Below are positions 26,301-36,145 of a stretch of 64,000 nt of DNA, in pieces (positions within the stretch are counted from its first letter, which is position 1; every line of letters starts with the position of its first letter). This DNA comes from DATJPR01 sp963843525 (GTDB lineage: Bacteria; Bacteroidota; Ignavibacteria; UBA10030; UBA6906). The notes below the pieces were generated by a model. It made no database searches. It had not been told where the DNA came from and was given only the letters and a program-made list of their open reading frames with translations. A program made the position numbers and the translations under genes. The stretch is taken from contig CAWJKM010000007.1 of assembly GCA_963843525.1 (NCBI GenBank), forward strand, positions 806,001 through 870,000. The letters run 5' to 3'.

Positions 26301-27421
26301 CCCCAACGGTGATCGGCCAGATCCCCGTCACTTTAGAGGGCAATGGCCGCACGGTCAAGTTGGCGCACATTATTTCAGCGAACACGAAGCCTGATATCCT
26401 GCTTACGGGTGGCGACGGAACATATCTGATGCAGATTCCTGCCAACCCGACCGGCGGCAACTGGCCGATCATGAAGATCACAACATCGAGTAACGGCGAG
26501 CAGAAAGCCATTGGCATCGGGGATATCAATCGTGACGGAACCCTGGACATTGCGGTGGCCAAGGGCGCTCTGCAACTGGAAGTCGACTGGTGGAGCAATC
26601 CCGGCGATGGGACGAACACATGGGTGAAACACGTCATCGGCACGACCAATGCGGAGGTGAAAATGATTGAAGTGGCCGATATCAACGGCGATGGAAGACT
26701 CGATGTGATTGTGACCGAAGAAGCCCGGCCCGCAAGCCTCTACTGGTTCGAAGCGCCGGCGGATCCGGCGAACGGAACGTGGATACGCCACACGGTGGCA
26801 ACGGGTCTCGAAGAGCTCGATAGCATGTCCGGCATCGACATGAACAATGACGGCCAACCGGACATCATCGTCGGAGAGATTTTTGGGGCGCAACGGATGA
26901 TCATCTACGAGAACGTGAACAACGGAGCGTCCTGGAATATGCACGTGGTGGATAGCGGGAAGGAAAGTCATAACGGCGCTCGCATTGCCGATCTCAATAA
27001 TGATGGTCGTCCCGACATTGTGAGCATTGCGTACAACAACTACGCCTATCTGCATGTGTGGCGGAATGATGCGTCAGCAAATGCGAAAGAGGTCCCCGGA
27101 GACGGTTCTTTGCCGGATAAGGACACCACGCCTCCGCCTTCGAAATTGCGCATCCCGACGACATTCACGGCGGAACAGAATTATCCTAACCCCTTCAACC
27201 CGGCGACGACCATTCGCTTCGGCCTGCCGTATCAAAGCCGCGTGACCTTGATTGTCTACAACATGCTCGGCCAACAAGTCGCAGAGCTGGTGAACGGCGA
27301 TCAGGATGCGGGGTATCACGAAGTCCGATTCGATGGCCGCAATCTTTCAAGCGGCGTGTACTTCTACCGGATTCAGGCGGGAGATTTCACACAGACGAAG
27401 AGGCTTATGCTCGTGCGATAA
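23303..27421 (+). CDS. T9SS surface protein with CBM, Ig-like and FG-GAP/VCBS repeats
   Basis: A 1,372-aa exported protein. ATG 23303 is chosen for its strong ribosome-binding site and signal peptide (ending about AFGQ). Order: a jelly-roll carbohydrate-binding module (about residues 28-180, FENGASPWQFYSNG), an Ig-like domain (about 185-275, NPSNQTVTVGQTATF), a second CBM (about 285-430), a second Ig-like domain (about 437-520), then many FG-GAP/VCBS repeats with Ca-binding loops such as DIDGDGFIDVL, DIDGDGDLDVI, DMNNDGKPDIV and DVNGDGRKDIL (about 530-1270), which form a beta-propeller. The end is a T9SS CTD (EQNYPNPFNPATT). It probably binds a polysaccharide on the cell surface. The two CBM-Ig pairs are internal duplicates. 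No glycosidase domain is seen. Confidence 0.9.
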   Translation: MQALILKRWLRLFMFSLGCFGLQQVAFGQSVILNPGFENGASPWQFYSNGSATFATDAGGAGNPVAAHIVINVQGSNVQLYQSGITLEANTQYNLSFKAYSNTGHDVAVALAKHTSPYTTYGLITQTFDLTSSWNTYSVQFTTSGFAGTVNDARFRFVLDSFDANGDQYYFDDVVLSKVGTTTSAPVIVSNPSNQTVTVGQTATFAVGASGTAPLTYQWQKNMVNIDGATSPSYTTPATVLGDSGATFGCVVTNTYGTVTSSSATLMVMVGGGGTTGTSVLANGSFESGTTSWNFYSNAGAALAIVAPGTDGSSAARISITAGGTNVQLYQSGFALEANTAYVLKFDAHANVGRTISVSLQKHTSPYTTYGLAAQPFALGTSWQTFSVTFTTKGFTGTLTDTRLMVWLANQDAAGDQYFFDNVILAKEGEGTPTPTPPGITTQPSNQTVTVGQTATFTVGASGTAPLTYQWQKNTVNIGGATSPSYTTPATVLGDNGSAYRCIVKNSLDSAVSNAATLTVQTGPTTLSFAHHIIDSDPPRDPHDKAIGDIDGDGFIDVLAASSSNFTEGLFWYKYPSWTKYSIHTGSFSTSMAVADIDGDGDLDVIIAKGDFYGYKVYVYVNPRPSGNPEIGSLWQEVYVGDAQTHDVEIGDMNNDGKPDIVVRAGNTTIFFQNTLTTWTKAVVNTRPFEGSSLGDLDGDGDVDIAINGYWLENPLPGGNPATAPWTEHPVSPNWLDKLKVHVADVNGDGRKDILFVPSEYAGGLLAWYESTSPRTGPWTEHVIATGVGFVHTLETADMDRDGTLDVVTAEMHQSVDPDEVLVYTNNGGGLSWNKVLVATTGSHNAQLGDIGNDGRIDIVGANWDMSAPGGTPIEYWENLGGGGAVGTSLDQWTYIQADNSRGASETGKGTFGLGFADLNGDSYQDIASGHYFYRNPGGSLTATPWPRVTLPNNPVNGHSLDASLLFDAEGTGVANDIIAEDLPSVVWLKANDAQGNSWTPTVIGQIPVTLEGNGRTVKLAHIISANTKPDILLTGGDGTYLMQIPANPTGGNWPIMKITTSSNGEQKAIGIGDINRDGTLDIAVAKGALQLEVDWWSNPGDGTNTWVKHVIGTTNAEVKMIEVADINGDGRLDVIVTEEARPASLYWFEAPADPANGTWIRHTVATGLEELDSMSGIDMNNDGQPDIIVGEIFGAQRMIIYENVNNGASWNMHVVDSGKESHNGARIADLNNDGRPDIVSIAYNNYAYLHVWRNDASANAKEVPGDGSLPDKDTTPPPSKLRIPTTFTAEQNYPNPFNPATTIRFGLPYQSRVTLIVYNMLGQQVAELVNGDQDAGYHEVRFDGRNLSSGVYFYRIQAGDFTQTKRLMLVR

Positions 27422-27473
27422 TGTCCACGTGGCGAGGTATATTCATACAACATCTGTTTTGACGCAGGGTAAG

Positions 27474-27510
27474 ACAGGCCCCTTCCTGAGGAAATCAGGG
27501 AGGGGCTTGT
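27474..27510 (+). terminator. Terminator-like hairpin after the FG-GAP gene
   Basis: A 16-bp stem (ACAGGCCCCTTCCTGA with TCAGGGAGGGGCTTGT, two G-T pairs) and a GGAAA loop. No long T-run follows, so a terminator or mRNA-end structure is likely but not certain. Confidence 0.6.
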
Positions 27511-27738
27511 GATTGTTCGCAGGAAGGCCGAAATCCATTCAGCGGTAATTCCAGTGGACTGATGTGACCGGCAAGCGACACGACAGGAGCACCGGGCCTG
27601 CACGAACACCACTGGGAGTTGCTTCCTGGAGTGTGCAACGGCGAACGGGGGCGCTTGCGACACCCGGGATAGTCATTGCCCTCTCTTTCGTGGTACGCAA
27701 CGCCTCCAGGTTCTACGTTGCTTCATTTGGCCGTCAGG

Positions 27739-27771
27739 GATTAACTCCTCTTTCATCCCTTCAGCCGATTC
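27739..27771 (-). repeat. 33-nt dispersed motif, copy 2
   Basis: Begins GATTAACTCC and ends CAGCCGATTC, with the TTTCATCC core. Differs from copy 1 at four positions. Confidence 0.7.
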
Positions 27772-28016
27772 AACCTGCACGGTAGACTGATATACTGTAT
27801 CAGGCTCTGGTGTGTAGACCCGATGGAGAAAACAGGCAGGGGGATGCGTTCGATATTGATGTCTCTAATATATTACTGACCCAAACTCAAGTCCGACCGT
27901 AATTCACAAGTGGGAAGCAATTGCTTTTCCCCAACAAGCTCTCATTTCATTCCGGGCATGAAATCGATTCTGGTTTTCGCCATCCGAAGTATCTTCGCGA
28001 CGGTTCGTCTCCCCGG

Positions 28017-28709
28017 TCATGCCTTTCGCTTCCGCCAGAACGCCAGGAAGACGAGAAGACTCACCAACAGCAAGGCAATCACGCCAATAATGATGGTAGT
28101 ATTCCCCCACAGCCCGTGAGACTCCTCAACCTTTGCGCCTTCGTCGATCAACAGCGCGCCGACCCGAGCCGGTGTTGCGGGAGTTTTGCGAACATGTGCG
28201 GTGACGTTGGTCGCTTCCGATGTCGCCGTCAATTTCACGACAGTGGCAGTGATTTTATCGCCTTCCCGTAGTCCTTCAAGAGATATATCTCTTCCTTCAA
28301 TGGTGACTCTCCCCCCCGATGGTACGCGGTACACCTTGTTCACACCATCCGGGGTCTTGATAATGATATTATTCCCGACGGTTTTCCACACGGTCCCGAC
28401 TTCAATCGTCTCCACCGTATCAACTGACCTGGCAGCAACCGTGGTGGTATTCGATTCCCCCAGCTTCATACCCGGTTTCAGCTCATGGACAGTCAGTTCC
28501 TTGCCATCAACGACAAATCTGGAACTGTCCGGAAACTCAAGTTGCTTGACCTCTCCATCGGTCAACCTCAACACGACATCTCTTCCCTCAATGTACACAA
28601 CCTCTGCGTTTCCTATCCTGGTCTCACCTTGCTGGGCCCTGACAGACGGGGCCGACAGGGTGCAGACCAGCAGCGCAACAAGAATCAGAACGCCGCGTAG
28701 ATGGTTCAT
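28017..28709 (-). CDS. Exported single-TM protein, unknown function
   Basis: A 230-aa protein. ATG at 28709 (minus strand) is chosen because GGAGG lies 8 bases upstream; longer frames lack this. The signal peptide (MNHLRGVLILVALLVCTLSAPSVRAQ) is followed by a Thr/Val/Gly-rich beta-type region with two related stretches (VYIEGRDVVLRLTDGEVKQLEFPDS and IIIKTPDGVNKVYRVPSGGRVTIEGRDISLEGLREGD), then a linker and one C-terminal membrane helix (about 200-222) with a short basic tail (WRKRKA). The layout suggests a periplasmic domain tethered to the inner membrane. It faces the FG-GAP gene convergently. Confidence 0.75.
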   Translation of the reverse strand: MNHLRGVLILVALLVCTLSAPSVRAQQGETRIGNAEVVYIEGRDVVLRLTDGEVKQLEFPDSSRFVVDGKELTVHELKPGMKLGESNTTTVAARSVDTVETIEVGTVWKTVGNNIIIKTPDGVNKVYRVPSGGRVTIEGRDISLEGLREGDKITATVVKLTATSEATNVTAHVRKTPATPARVGALLIDEGAKVEESHGLWGNTTIIIGVIALLLVSLLVFLAFWRKRKA

Positions 28710-28834
28710 CTTTGTTCCTCCGTTTTGGACTGGGAGGCCCTCTTCCCAAGTATCCGCCTCCAAAATATTCCCTGCAGAACTTATGAGACTTCAGTGTATT
28801 CCTAATATAGCCTACCGATGATTGTTGAGATTTC

Positions 28835-28868
28835 CAATCGGTCGAAAGGATGGGAAAGTAGCTAACTC
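28835..28868 (+). repeat. 33-nt dispersed motif, copy 3 (opposite orientation)
   Basis: Reverse orientation of the motif: AATCGGTCGAAAGGATG then a more divergent end (AGCTAACTC). About 24 of 33 positions match copy 1. Confidence 0.55.
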
Positions 28869-29031
28869 CTCCGGCACGAAGTCCAGAGGTTCAGGAAGGG
28901 GAAAGATGCTCGTGAGTCCAGCTATGGTGAGTTTCCTGTTGGCGAGGGTGCGCTTGAGTCATCGTACGGGGGGCAAAGGGCGCGAGCGGAGAGCGATTTG
29001 ACACGCGGAGAGGATGCAGCAAAGCTTTGAG

Positions 29032-29064
29032 GATTAACTACTATTTCAATCCGTTGGATGATTC
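29032..29064 (-). repeat. 33-nt dispersed motif, copy 4 (degenerate)
   Basis: Begins GATTAACTAC and ends GATTC with TTTCA in the middle; about 24 of 33 positions match copy 1, and the length is the same. Confidence 0.5.
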
Positions 29065-29172
29065 TTTTCCAGCGGGTTTTCCACTTCTTCCTTCTGTCCG
29101 AAACGTCGCCCTGTTCATCCACTGAGGGGCGCGAACGGTTTGCTGTGCACATTGATCGGAAAGGCGTGGCAT

Positions 29173-29343
29173 ATGTTATTCAAGATTTTCTCAGTATCGA
29201 ACTTCTGGAAAATTGGAGCCCTTGTGACGCTTGCCGCGATACCACTCATCCTGCTTGCGCGGAAAAAGACCATCGAACAAGGCGCGGTCCCTGAGGTGGG
29301 GGATGAATCGGATATCTACGGCCACGAGTTTTCCCCCGACTGA
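29173..29343 (+). CDS. Small single-TM protein
   Basis: A 56-aa open frame from ATG 29173, preceded by GGAAAGG 8 bases upstream. It has one hydrophobic helix (IGALVTLAAIPLILL, about residues 14-29), a KK stop-transfer after it and an acidic tail (EVGDESDIYGHEF). No family is recognised. A longer form from 29140 adds 11 residues. Being short, it could be chance, but the ribosome-binding site and the helix make it plausible. Confidence 0.45.
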   Translation: MLFKIFSVSNFWKIGALVTLAAIPLILLARKKTIEQGAVPEVGDESDIYGHEFSPD

Positions 29344-29534
29344 TCCGGGGCATATTCCGGAGCGCCGTGATAAGAGGTGACAGTTTGGGGAGAAGAGAGA
29401 GGGTCGGGCGCGAACGGACTCCTCTTGCATGAATCGCACAAGGCGTCTGTGTTTCAGGCGACTGGACGGTTTGGCGGGAAATGTACGGCGATTCCCCTCT
29501 CCGTTGCTGCAAATCATTTAACGTGCATCATGCG

Positions 29535-32500
29535 CTACTTGACCAGGATGAGTTTGCGCACCCTGGTGACGTTATCGCCTGCGATCAGCCGGCAGAAATA
29601 TACTCCGCTTGGAACCTCCTGCCCGTATTCGTTCTTACCATTCCAAATAACCGAATAGGTCGCTGCTGGTCGGAATCCCTCGTCCAGAATGCGCACACGC
29701 TGTCCAAGCATGGAGAAGATTTCCAGGCGGACGGATGTGCCGATCGGAAGCTTGTACCTGATCGTCGTGCTCGGATTGAACGGGTTGGGATAGTTTTGCG
29801 AAAGTTCAAAGGTCTGCGGGATGAGTTTCGCAGTTTCGCCGTCCACGTACTCCTTCGTTCCGACAATAAGTGTGAACTGCATTTTTGTCGCGGAGGTCTG
29901 GTACGTGTAGATGTTTGTCCGGCGCATGTCCACAGGTGCTGAGTTCAGTGAGTTGACGAGCACGACCTCATTCTGTGCGGGAATTCCGTCAAGTCCGAGG
30001 AGAGTCAATTTTCCGGTCCCATTCCGCGGATTCCACACCTCGAAGTCCCACGATTGACCTGTCCCCAATGTCGGACGTATGTCCGTGGCGAACCGGGGGT
30101 GCGCTGCATCCCATTCCGGACGAAGGAAATAGAGGGACCCCTCGTCGAAGAAGAGCGGCGGATCATGCTGATCCAGCTCGTTCCGTCCCGATCCAAGTCC
30201 GGGCGCGATCCCGATGTAATTGTCCCTGTCCGTGTTGATCCCGGTATCGAACAGCAATTCCACCCGCCAGTCCACTCCCGGATTACTCGCGAGCTTGGAG
30301 ACCGTTGTCCCAAACGGGTAAGGGATCTTCAGCGTTGTACGCTGCGACGTGTCGTTGTCAAAGTAGTATCCTTTGAACGGGTCGATCGATGTCCCGCTGG
30401 ACGTTGTGGTTGTGCCTACATGTTCCCAGAACAGGGTCCCCGCGGGGAGACCGTTGGCGGCAATCACGGCAGCACGCTCGACACTTGCATTAAACGGATT
30501 GCTGATGATGTTCCAGCCCGGGTGGACATTGATCCCGAATGTCCCGTCGGTCCCGAGCGGCGGGAGCGTGTCCGTCCGTGATATGTTTACGTCTCTTTTC
30601 GCAAGAAGCCAGTAGCCTTCACCGGTTTTCAATACTGAGCCTGCATTCAGATCCTCGTAATACGCAGGGTACGTGGTGTCCGCGCCGGTGTCCCTGAGAA
30701 TTCTCCAATCCACATTCTGGGCGCCTGAGAGAATATCCCCGACAGTCCGGTTTCCCACACCTGGCAACCCAAACAGCCGGTATGATGTTGAGCTCAAGTC
30801 GCCGGAGAAGCTGACCGTCGCTGATATCGGTCCGGACGCGCGCGTCGACACCGCCCAGGGCGAAGAGAAGGGTCCCGAGCCGGCATCGGACCGGGTGCTG
30901 ACACGCCAATAGAACAGCGTGTTCCATGGAAGACCGCTCACTTGTCTCGAGGTGGAAACGACAAACTGATCACTAATTGCCATCGTCGAGAAGGTGGTGT
31001 CCGTCGCCACCTCAACCCAGTAGCCGGCCGCGCCGGCGACGCTGTTCCAACTGAGGTTGATGGGGAACTCCTGGCCCGAAGATCCGTCCGAAGGAGCAAG
31101 AAGGATTGGGGGAGGGAGTGCGGCCTCCCCGGTGCAGCTTGCCGAGACCGTATCATGCAGAGTAGATGCGTTATGGGTGAATACCAGACTCCCGTTCTGG
31201 GAGCCGGTATTCAAGGGAGCACAGGTGATGTAGAAAGTCTTCGTCGTGGAAGGCTGTATTGTCGCAGTGACGGGGTTCACCGAAAATACACTATTGCTTG
31301 AGACCACATTGCTGATGACAAGCGGGGTCGTTCCGATGTCGGCCACGATAACGCTATCGACTTTGTTTCCTCCGACGGATACCAATCCGAACGGGACGGT
31401 TTTTCGGTTCACCGAAAATCCCGCGAGAGATCCCGTGCCGTCCACGTTCACAGTATCCGGAGAGCTCATCGCGACATGCGTGAAGACGATCTTCCCCGAC
31501 TGCGCCGTGGTGTTCGTGGGACTGAATGTGATGGTAAACGTCGCACGCCCGCCGACGGCGATCGAGGCATTGGCAGGACTCACTGAAAACCTGCTGTTGC
31601 TCGAAGTGACGCTGAAGATCGTGAGCGTTGACGCCCCGGAATTGCTGACGATGACGTTCTCGTGGGCACTGCCCCCGACCGGCACTCCTCCGAACGATAC
31701 CGTTTTTCGATTGATGGAGAATACCGCCAGCGTTCCCGTGCCGGCCACAGCGACCGTATCGGGTGAACCTGCCGCGGTGTGAGTGAACACGATGTTCCCC
31801 GACTGTGGATTCGTATTCGCAGGGGTGAAGGTGAGATAAAAAATCTGCACCTGTGAAGGACCCAGGGTGACATTCGTCGGGTTCACCGTGAATGCGGCGT
31901 TGTCCGAAACCACATTACTGATCTCAAACGAAGTCGTCCCCGTGTTTGTCACAGCGTGACGCTGTCGAGCCTGCTGCCTCCGATGGTGACATATCCGAAT
32001 GGCACGGCACTGCGATTAAGCGAAAAACCTGCTGTCACTACCTTTACCGTTCCGCTTACCGCGACTGTGTCAGGTGAATTTGATCCGGTATGTGTGAATA
32101 CGATATCACCGGCCTGCGGGTCCGCATTTGGGAGGGTGAAACATAATGTAAAAGGCTCTCTCCTCTCCGGGCTGCAACGTGTCATGTGTCGGATTCACGA
32201 CAAAAGCGGCGTTGTTCGACGCAACATCGTGGATGACGAGAGCAGCCCTCCCTGTGTCAGTTACAATTATGCTATCGAGTCCGGTTTCTCCGAGGGGGAC
32301 TGAGGTGAACGGGACGTTCTTTCGGCTGAGTGAAATCGCGGCAACCGCACCGGTGCCGGTCACAACGACTGTGTCGGGTGAGCCCGGAGCATTGTGGGTA
32401 AATACGATATCCCCGGATTGCGGGTTCGTGTTCAGCGGGGTGAAGGTGATGTGAAAAATCTGCGCCTGGGCGGGCTGCAGTGTGACACTTGTCGGGTTCA

Positions 32501-34644
32501 CCGTGAAGGTCCCGTTGCTCGAAGCGACATTGCTGATCACGAGTGCTGCTTTCCCCGTGTCGGTAACGGTGATGCTGTCGAGCTTGTTCCCCCCGACGCC
32601 GACAAAGCCAAACGGAACAGTCTTCCTGTTGAGTGAGAATCCGGCAAGAGTCTCCGCCCCGGTACCGCTCACAGCGACTGTGTCGGGTGAGCCCGGAGCA
32701 TTGTGGGTAAAGACGATATTCCCGGATTGCGGGTTCGTGTTCGCCGGGGTGAAGGTGATGTGAAACGTCTGCGCCTGGGCGGGCTGCAGTGTGACACTCG
32801 TCGGGTTCACCGTGAAGGTCCCGTTGCTCGAAGCGACATTGCTGATCACGAGTGCCGCTTTCCCCGTGTCGGTAACGGTGATGCTGTCGAGCTTGTTCCC
32901 CCCGACGCCGACAAAGCCAAACGGAACAGTCTTCCTGTTGAGTGAGAATCCGGCAAGAGTCTCCGCCCCGGTACCGCTCACAGCGACTGTGTCGGGTGAG
33001 CCCGGAGCATTGTGGGTAAAGACGATGTTTCCCGATTGCGGGGTCGTGTTCACCGGGGTGAAGGTGATGTGAAACGTCTGCGCCTGGGCGGGCTGCAGTG
33101 TGGCACTGGTCGGGTTCACCGTGAAGGTCCCGTTGCTCGAAGTGACATTGCTGATCACGAGTGCCGCTTTCCCCGTGTCGGTAACGGTGATGCTGTCGAT
33201 CTTGTTCCCCCCGACGCCGACAAAGCCAAACGGGACAGTCTTCCTGTTGAGTGAGAATCCGGCAAAAGTCTCCGCCCCGGTGCCGGTCACAGCGACTGTG
33301 TCGGGTGAGCCCGGAGCATTGTGGGTAAAGCACGATGTTTCCCGATTGCGGGGTCGTGTTCGCCGGGGTGAAGGTGATGTGAAAGGTCTGCGCCTGGGCG
33401 GGCTGCAGTGTGACACTTGTCGGGTTCACCGTGAAGGTCCCGTTGCTCGAAGCGACATTGCTGATCACGAGGGTGGCGATCCCGGTATTCGTCACGATGA
33501 CGCTGTCCACCCTGTTATTCCCGAGGTCAACCGTGTCAAACGGGATGGTCTTCCGGTTGAGCGAGAATCCGGCAAGCGTCCCCGTTCCGGTGCCGCTTAC
33601 AACAATCGTATCGGGTGAGCTTGATCCGGTATGAGTAAACACGATGATGCCCGTCTCCGCAGAATTGTTGACCGGCGTAAACGTGATGTGAATGATTGCG
33701 GTCCTGGCGGCGGCGATCGAGGTGCTGGCGGGACTGATCGAAAACCTCCCGTTGCTGGAGGTGACATTGCTGATCGTAAGGGTCGTTGTACCCGCGTTCG
33801 TCACGACAACGCTGTCCCTTCCAGTGCTTCCGAGTGCGGTATTTCCGAACGCCACAGATCTCCGGTTGACGGAAAATGCGGTCCCCGTCCCGCTGACTGC
33901 AACCGTGTCTCGTGGGGTGGACCCATTGTGCACGAAAATGATGTTCCCGTTTTGGAGGCCGCTGGCCGTTGGTGTGAACGTAATCCTGAACGCACCCTCT
34001 TCTCCCGGCTGTATCGTCCCACTGGCGGGGCTCACGGCGTATCGCGCGTTCGTCGAGGTGATGTTGCTTATGACGAGGGCGGCGCTCCCGGTATTCGTGA
34101 CCGCGACGCTATCGGTTTTTGAGGCTGCAATAACAACGAACCCGTAGGCGAGCGTCCTATGATTTGCCGAGAACTCGGGGCTCGCCCCGGTGCCGGATGC
34201 CGTGACAGTGTCGGGTGAGGTCGGACCGGTGTGGGTGAACACCACCGACGAGGCCTCTGGGCCCGGGGTTGTAGGAGCGAACGTGATGGTAAATATCCTG
34301 GCTGTGCCTCTCAAAAGAGACGCGCTTGAGGGGCGCACCGTAAACCGCGCGTTGGTCGACTTGACCGAGCTTATCGTGAGCGTGGTTGTTCCGGAATTCC
34401 TCACCGTCACAGTGTCCGTCTTCGTACTCCCAACCGGAACGTCGCCGATAGAGACATTCCTCGAGTCCACGGTGAAATCACCTTTGAAGGCTGCGGGAAC
34501 ATTCTCTCCGGATCTTCCCCCGGCGGGAGAAAAGGAGACATCCGAGGTGTTGGCAGGGGTGACCGTGCGGTCAACTTGAGCGTAGGTCAGGAGGGCAGAC
34601 AGCAATATGCATGACGCAATTCCGATGGCTTGCACAGTCTTCAT
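29535..34644 (-). CDS. T9SS protein with 11 ASH/HYDIN-type repeats (choice-of-anchor style; three frame breaks)
   Basis: About 1,700 aa on the minus strand, starting at ATG 34644 with AGGTGA upstream and a signal peptide ending LTYAQ. Eleven ASH-type beta-sandwich repeats of about 103 residues follow; each begins FSxNRKTVPFG and contains TNTGTxxLxISNV and FTHxGSxSPDTV. Then come a fibronectin-like domain, a beta-rich region (SGDLSSTSYRLFGLP onward) and a T9SS CTD (LSQNYPNPFNPSTT). The frame breaks three times: near 33331 (extra C in plus-strand GTAAAGCACGATG; sister repeats lack it), near 32138 (extra G) and near 31956 (two extra bases or one missing). Sequence on both sides stays in the family pattern, so error is likelier than decay. 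Likely a long surface or adhesive protein. Confidence 0.85.
32394..33420 (-). repeat. Near-identical tandem 309-bp units inside the ASH gene
   Basis: Successive ASH-repeat units at 309-bp spacing (for example the same string at 32394, 32703 and 33012) are almost identical at DNA level, while the outer repeats of the gene have diverged. This marks recent internal expansion, and makes assembly in this stretch less certain. Confidence 0.85.
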
Positions 34645-35415
34645 TTGATCACCTGCTTCCCGAAAAGGGATCGAGAAAGCGGAGCTATCGCCTGAGAGCG
34701 GGCGAGCGCCAAGGAAGTAAGAGTAATAATAATAGATGGCGAGCGAATGCGCAAGCGCGGACCTATTCGCAGAGCTCTCTTTCACTCCTCCCCTCGAAAA
34801 AGGGGGCATTTTGTGTAAGTTCTCTTGCTGTCAAGTGGGGATTCGTTCCTACAGAATCTGCCAATCGTCGACTGCCGTCAATACCCTCTTCTCAAACGCC
34901 TGTATCTATGCACTCGCTTTCTTTTCCGACATCGGTGAGACGATGTTGTCGGCTACTCGTTGAGCCTGCAGTCCCCAATCGATGTGTGTCTTCCTCCCTT
35001 CCGTATTCCTGGGTCGTCGCCCTGATTTCGTAGACACTCGCGAATGGGGCGGAACTGCTTTATCCAGCCCAGCGTTAGCAAAGCATCCGTCCACTTCCTG
35101 TTCGACGATCAGACGGCGGCCTCATCCAGCAGTGGGACTCTCTCTACTATGGATGCGCCGCGGACCAATGGTTGGGTGATCGGATCTTGCTTGCCTTTGG
35201 TCAGTGATGGAGTTATATAATCCGGAAGACCATCTTCTGATAGGTCTCAAGCCCGGAGATAGACCTGACGCTCAACCTGAGTAGTCCCCGTCTTCCAACA
35301 GTGCGGGAGAACGGAATTTTGAACCCTCCTTTGTGCAGTCGATAGTGTTGTCCGGATTCCGGACATTGCACCTTGTTCCACCGGTTTATATCAGCCACAA
35401 CACGCCCCCGGAAAC
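34645..35415. other. Divergent intergenic region, no gene seen
   Basis: About 770 bases between the minus-strand ASH gene and the plus-strand RsbW-like gene, so it should hold promoters in both directions. An inverted repeat CCCCTC..AAGGGGG at about 34794-34808 resembles the ends of the 133-bp repeats at 16.5 kb. Open frames here show no domain. No promoter is assigned. Confidence 0.5.
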
Positions 35416-35820
35416 ATGCAGTCGAGTTTTCCAAGAGAGTTCACATCACTTGCCCAGGTATTTGCGTTTGTCGACAAAGCCCTGGGGGAGCTTCGTGTTT
35501 CACCGGAAGGTGCATACGCAGCGCAGCTTGCCGTGGAGGAGCTCTTTACCAATATCGTCAAGTATGGACAACCAACCTCCGATGAGGTTACCATTTCTCT
35601 GAAACGGGATTCCGGGCGACTGGTTGTGGAGCTGACGGACCGTGGAGATATTCCTTTTGACCCGACCGCGGCTCCTGCAGTGGACACATCGCTGAAACTG
35701 GAGGAGAGGAAAGTCGGGGGCCTGGGCATTCACCTGATTCGTAATCTGATGGATGAAATCCGCTATACGTACTCGAACGGGCGAAATCGCATTACGCTCA
35801 TCAAGAACCTGGAGCCGTAA
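35416..35820 (+). CDS. RsbW-like anti-sigma factor / serine kinase (HATPase_c_2)
   Basis: A 134-aa GHKL ATPase of the RsbW/SpoIIAB type: N-box VEELFTNIVKYG, G1 box ELTDRGDIPFDP and G2 region GGLGIHLIRNLMDE. In partner-switching systems such kinases phosphorylate a STAS-domain antagonist and bind a sigma factor or other target. The STAS gene starts immediately after its stop (TAA then ATG), the usual pairing. The start at 35416 matches the family N-terminus, although no strong ribosome-binding site is visible. Which target it holds cannot be told. Confidence 0.92.
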   Translation: MQSSFPREFTSLAQVFAFVDKALGELRVSPEGAYAAQLAVEELFTNIVKYGQPTSDEVTISLKRDSGRLVVELTDRGDIPFDPTAAPAVDTSLKLEERKVGGLGIHLIRNLMDEIRYTYSNGRNRITLIKNLEP

Positions 35821-36114
35821 ATGTTATCCATTTCCATTACCGATACGGGCGAAGTCGCATTGATCGGCCGGTTGGACGCCTCACAAACCGATGCTGCCGG
35901 GGCTGTTTTCGATCGGCTCACTGTGACGACAAGGGTGAATTTTGAGAAGCTTGAGTATATCTCGAGTGCCGGTCTGGGTTTGCTCTTGAAAACACAGAAA
36001 AGGCTCAGCCAAACAGGGCAGGGTCTCATCCTTACCCACATGAATAAGCTGGTCAGGGACATCTTCAGAATTGCCCGTTTCGACCTGGTATTCAAGATCG
36101 AAGAAGCACCCTGA
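35821..36114 (+). CDS. STAS-domain anti-sigma factor antagonist
   Basis: A 97-aa single STAS domain (RsbV/SpoIIAA-like). The segment KLEYISSAGLGLLLKTQKRL carries the conserved Ser that is phosphorylated in this family; the residue before (VNFEKL) replaces the more common VDLSxL. Starts at the base after the RsbW-like stop, with CTGGAG about 9 bases upstream, so the two genes are translated together as a kinase-antagonist pair. Its C-terminus lies 31 bp before the sigma-factor start. Confidence 0.92.
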   Translation: MLSISITDTGEVALIGRLDASQTDAAGAVFDRLTVTTRVNFEKLEYISSAGLGLLLKTQKRLSQTGQGLILTHMNKLVRDIFRIARFDLVFKIEEAP

Positions 36115-36145
36115 CGAACTTTTCGGACATTGGTGTGTATTTCAA

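Larger units (their letters stand above)
27422..28016. other. Intergenic region between convergent genes
   Basis: About 595 bases. It holds the terminator-like hairpin at 27474-27510 and one 33-nt motif at 27739-27771. No convincing frame. Confidence 0.6.
28710..29172. other. Intergenic region with two copies of the 33-nt motif
   Basis: About 460 bases between a minus-strand and a plus-strand gene, so both promoters are expected here. Motif copies lie at 28835-28868 and 29032-29064. No clear promoter boxes are assigned. Confidence 0.5.

Noticed and set aside
32394..33420. Regular direct repeats resembling a CRISPR array
   Set aside because: The spacing is 309 bp with no unique spacers; the repeats translate to ASH domains in one reading frame.
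34736..34963. 75-aa open frame in the divergent gap
   Set aside because: Its text comes from a CCCCTC/GAGGGG-type intergenic inverted repeat; no start signal or domain.
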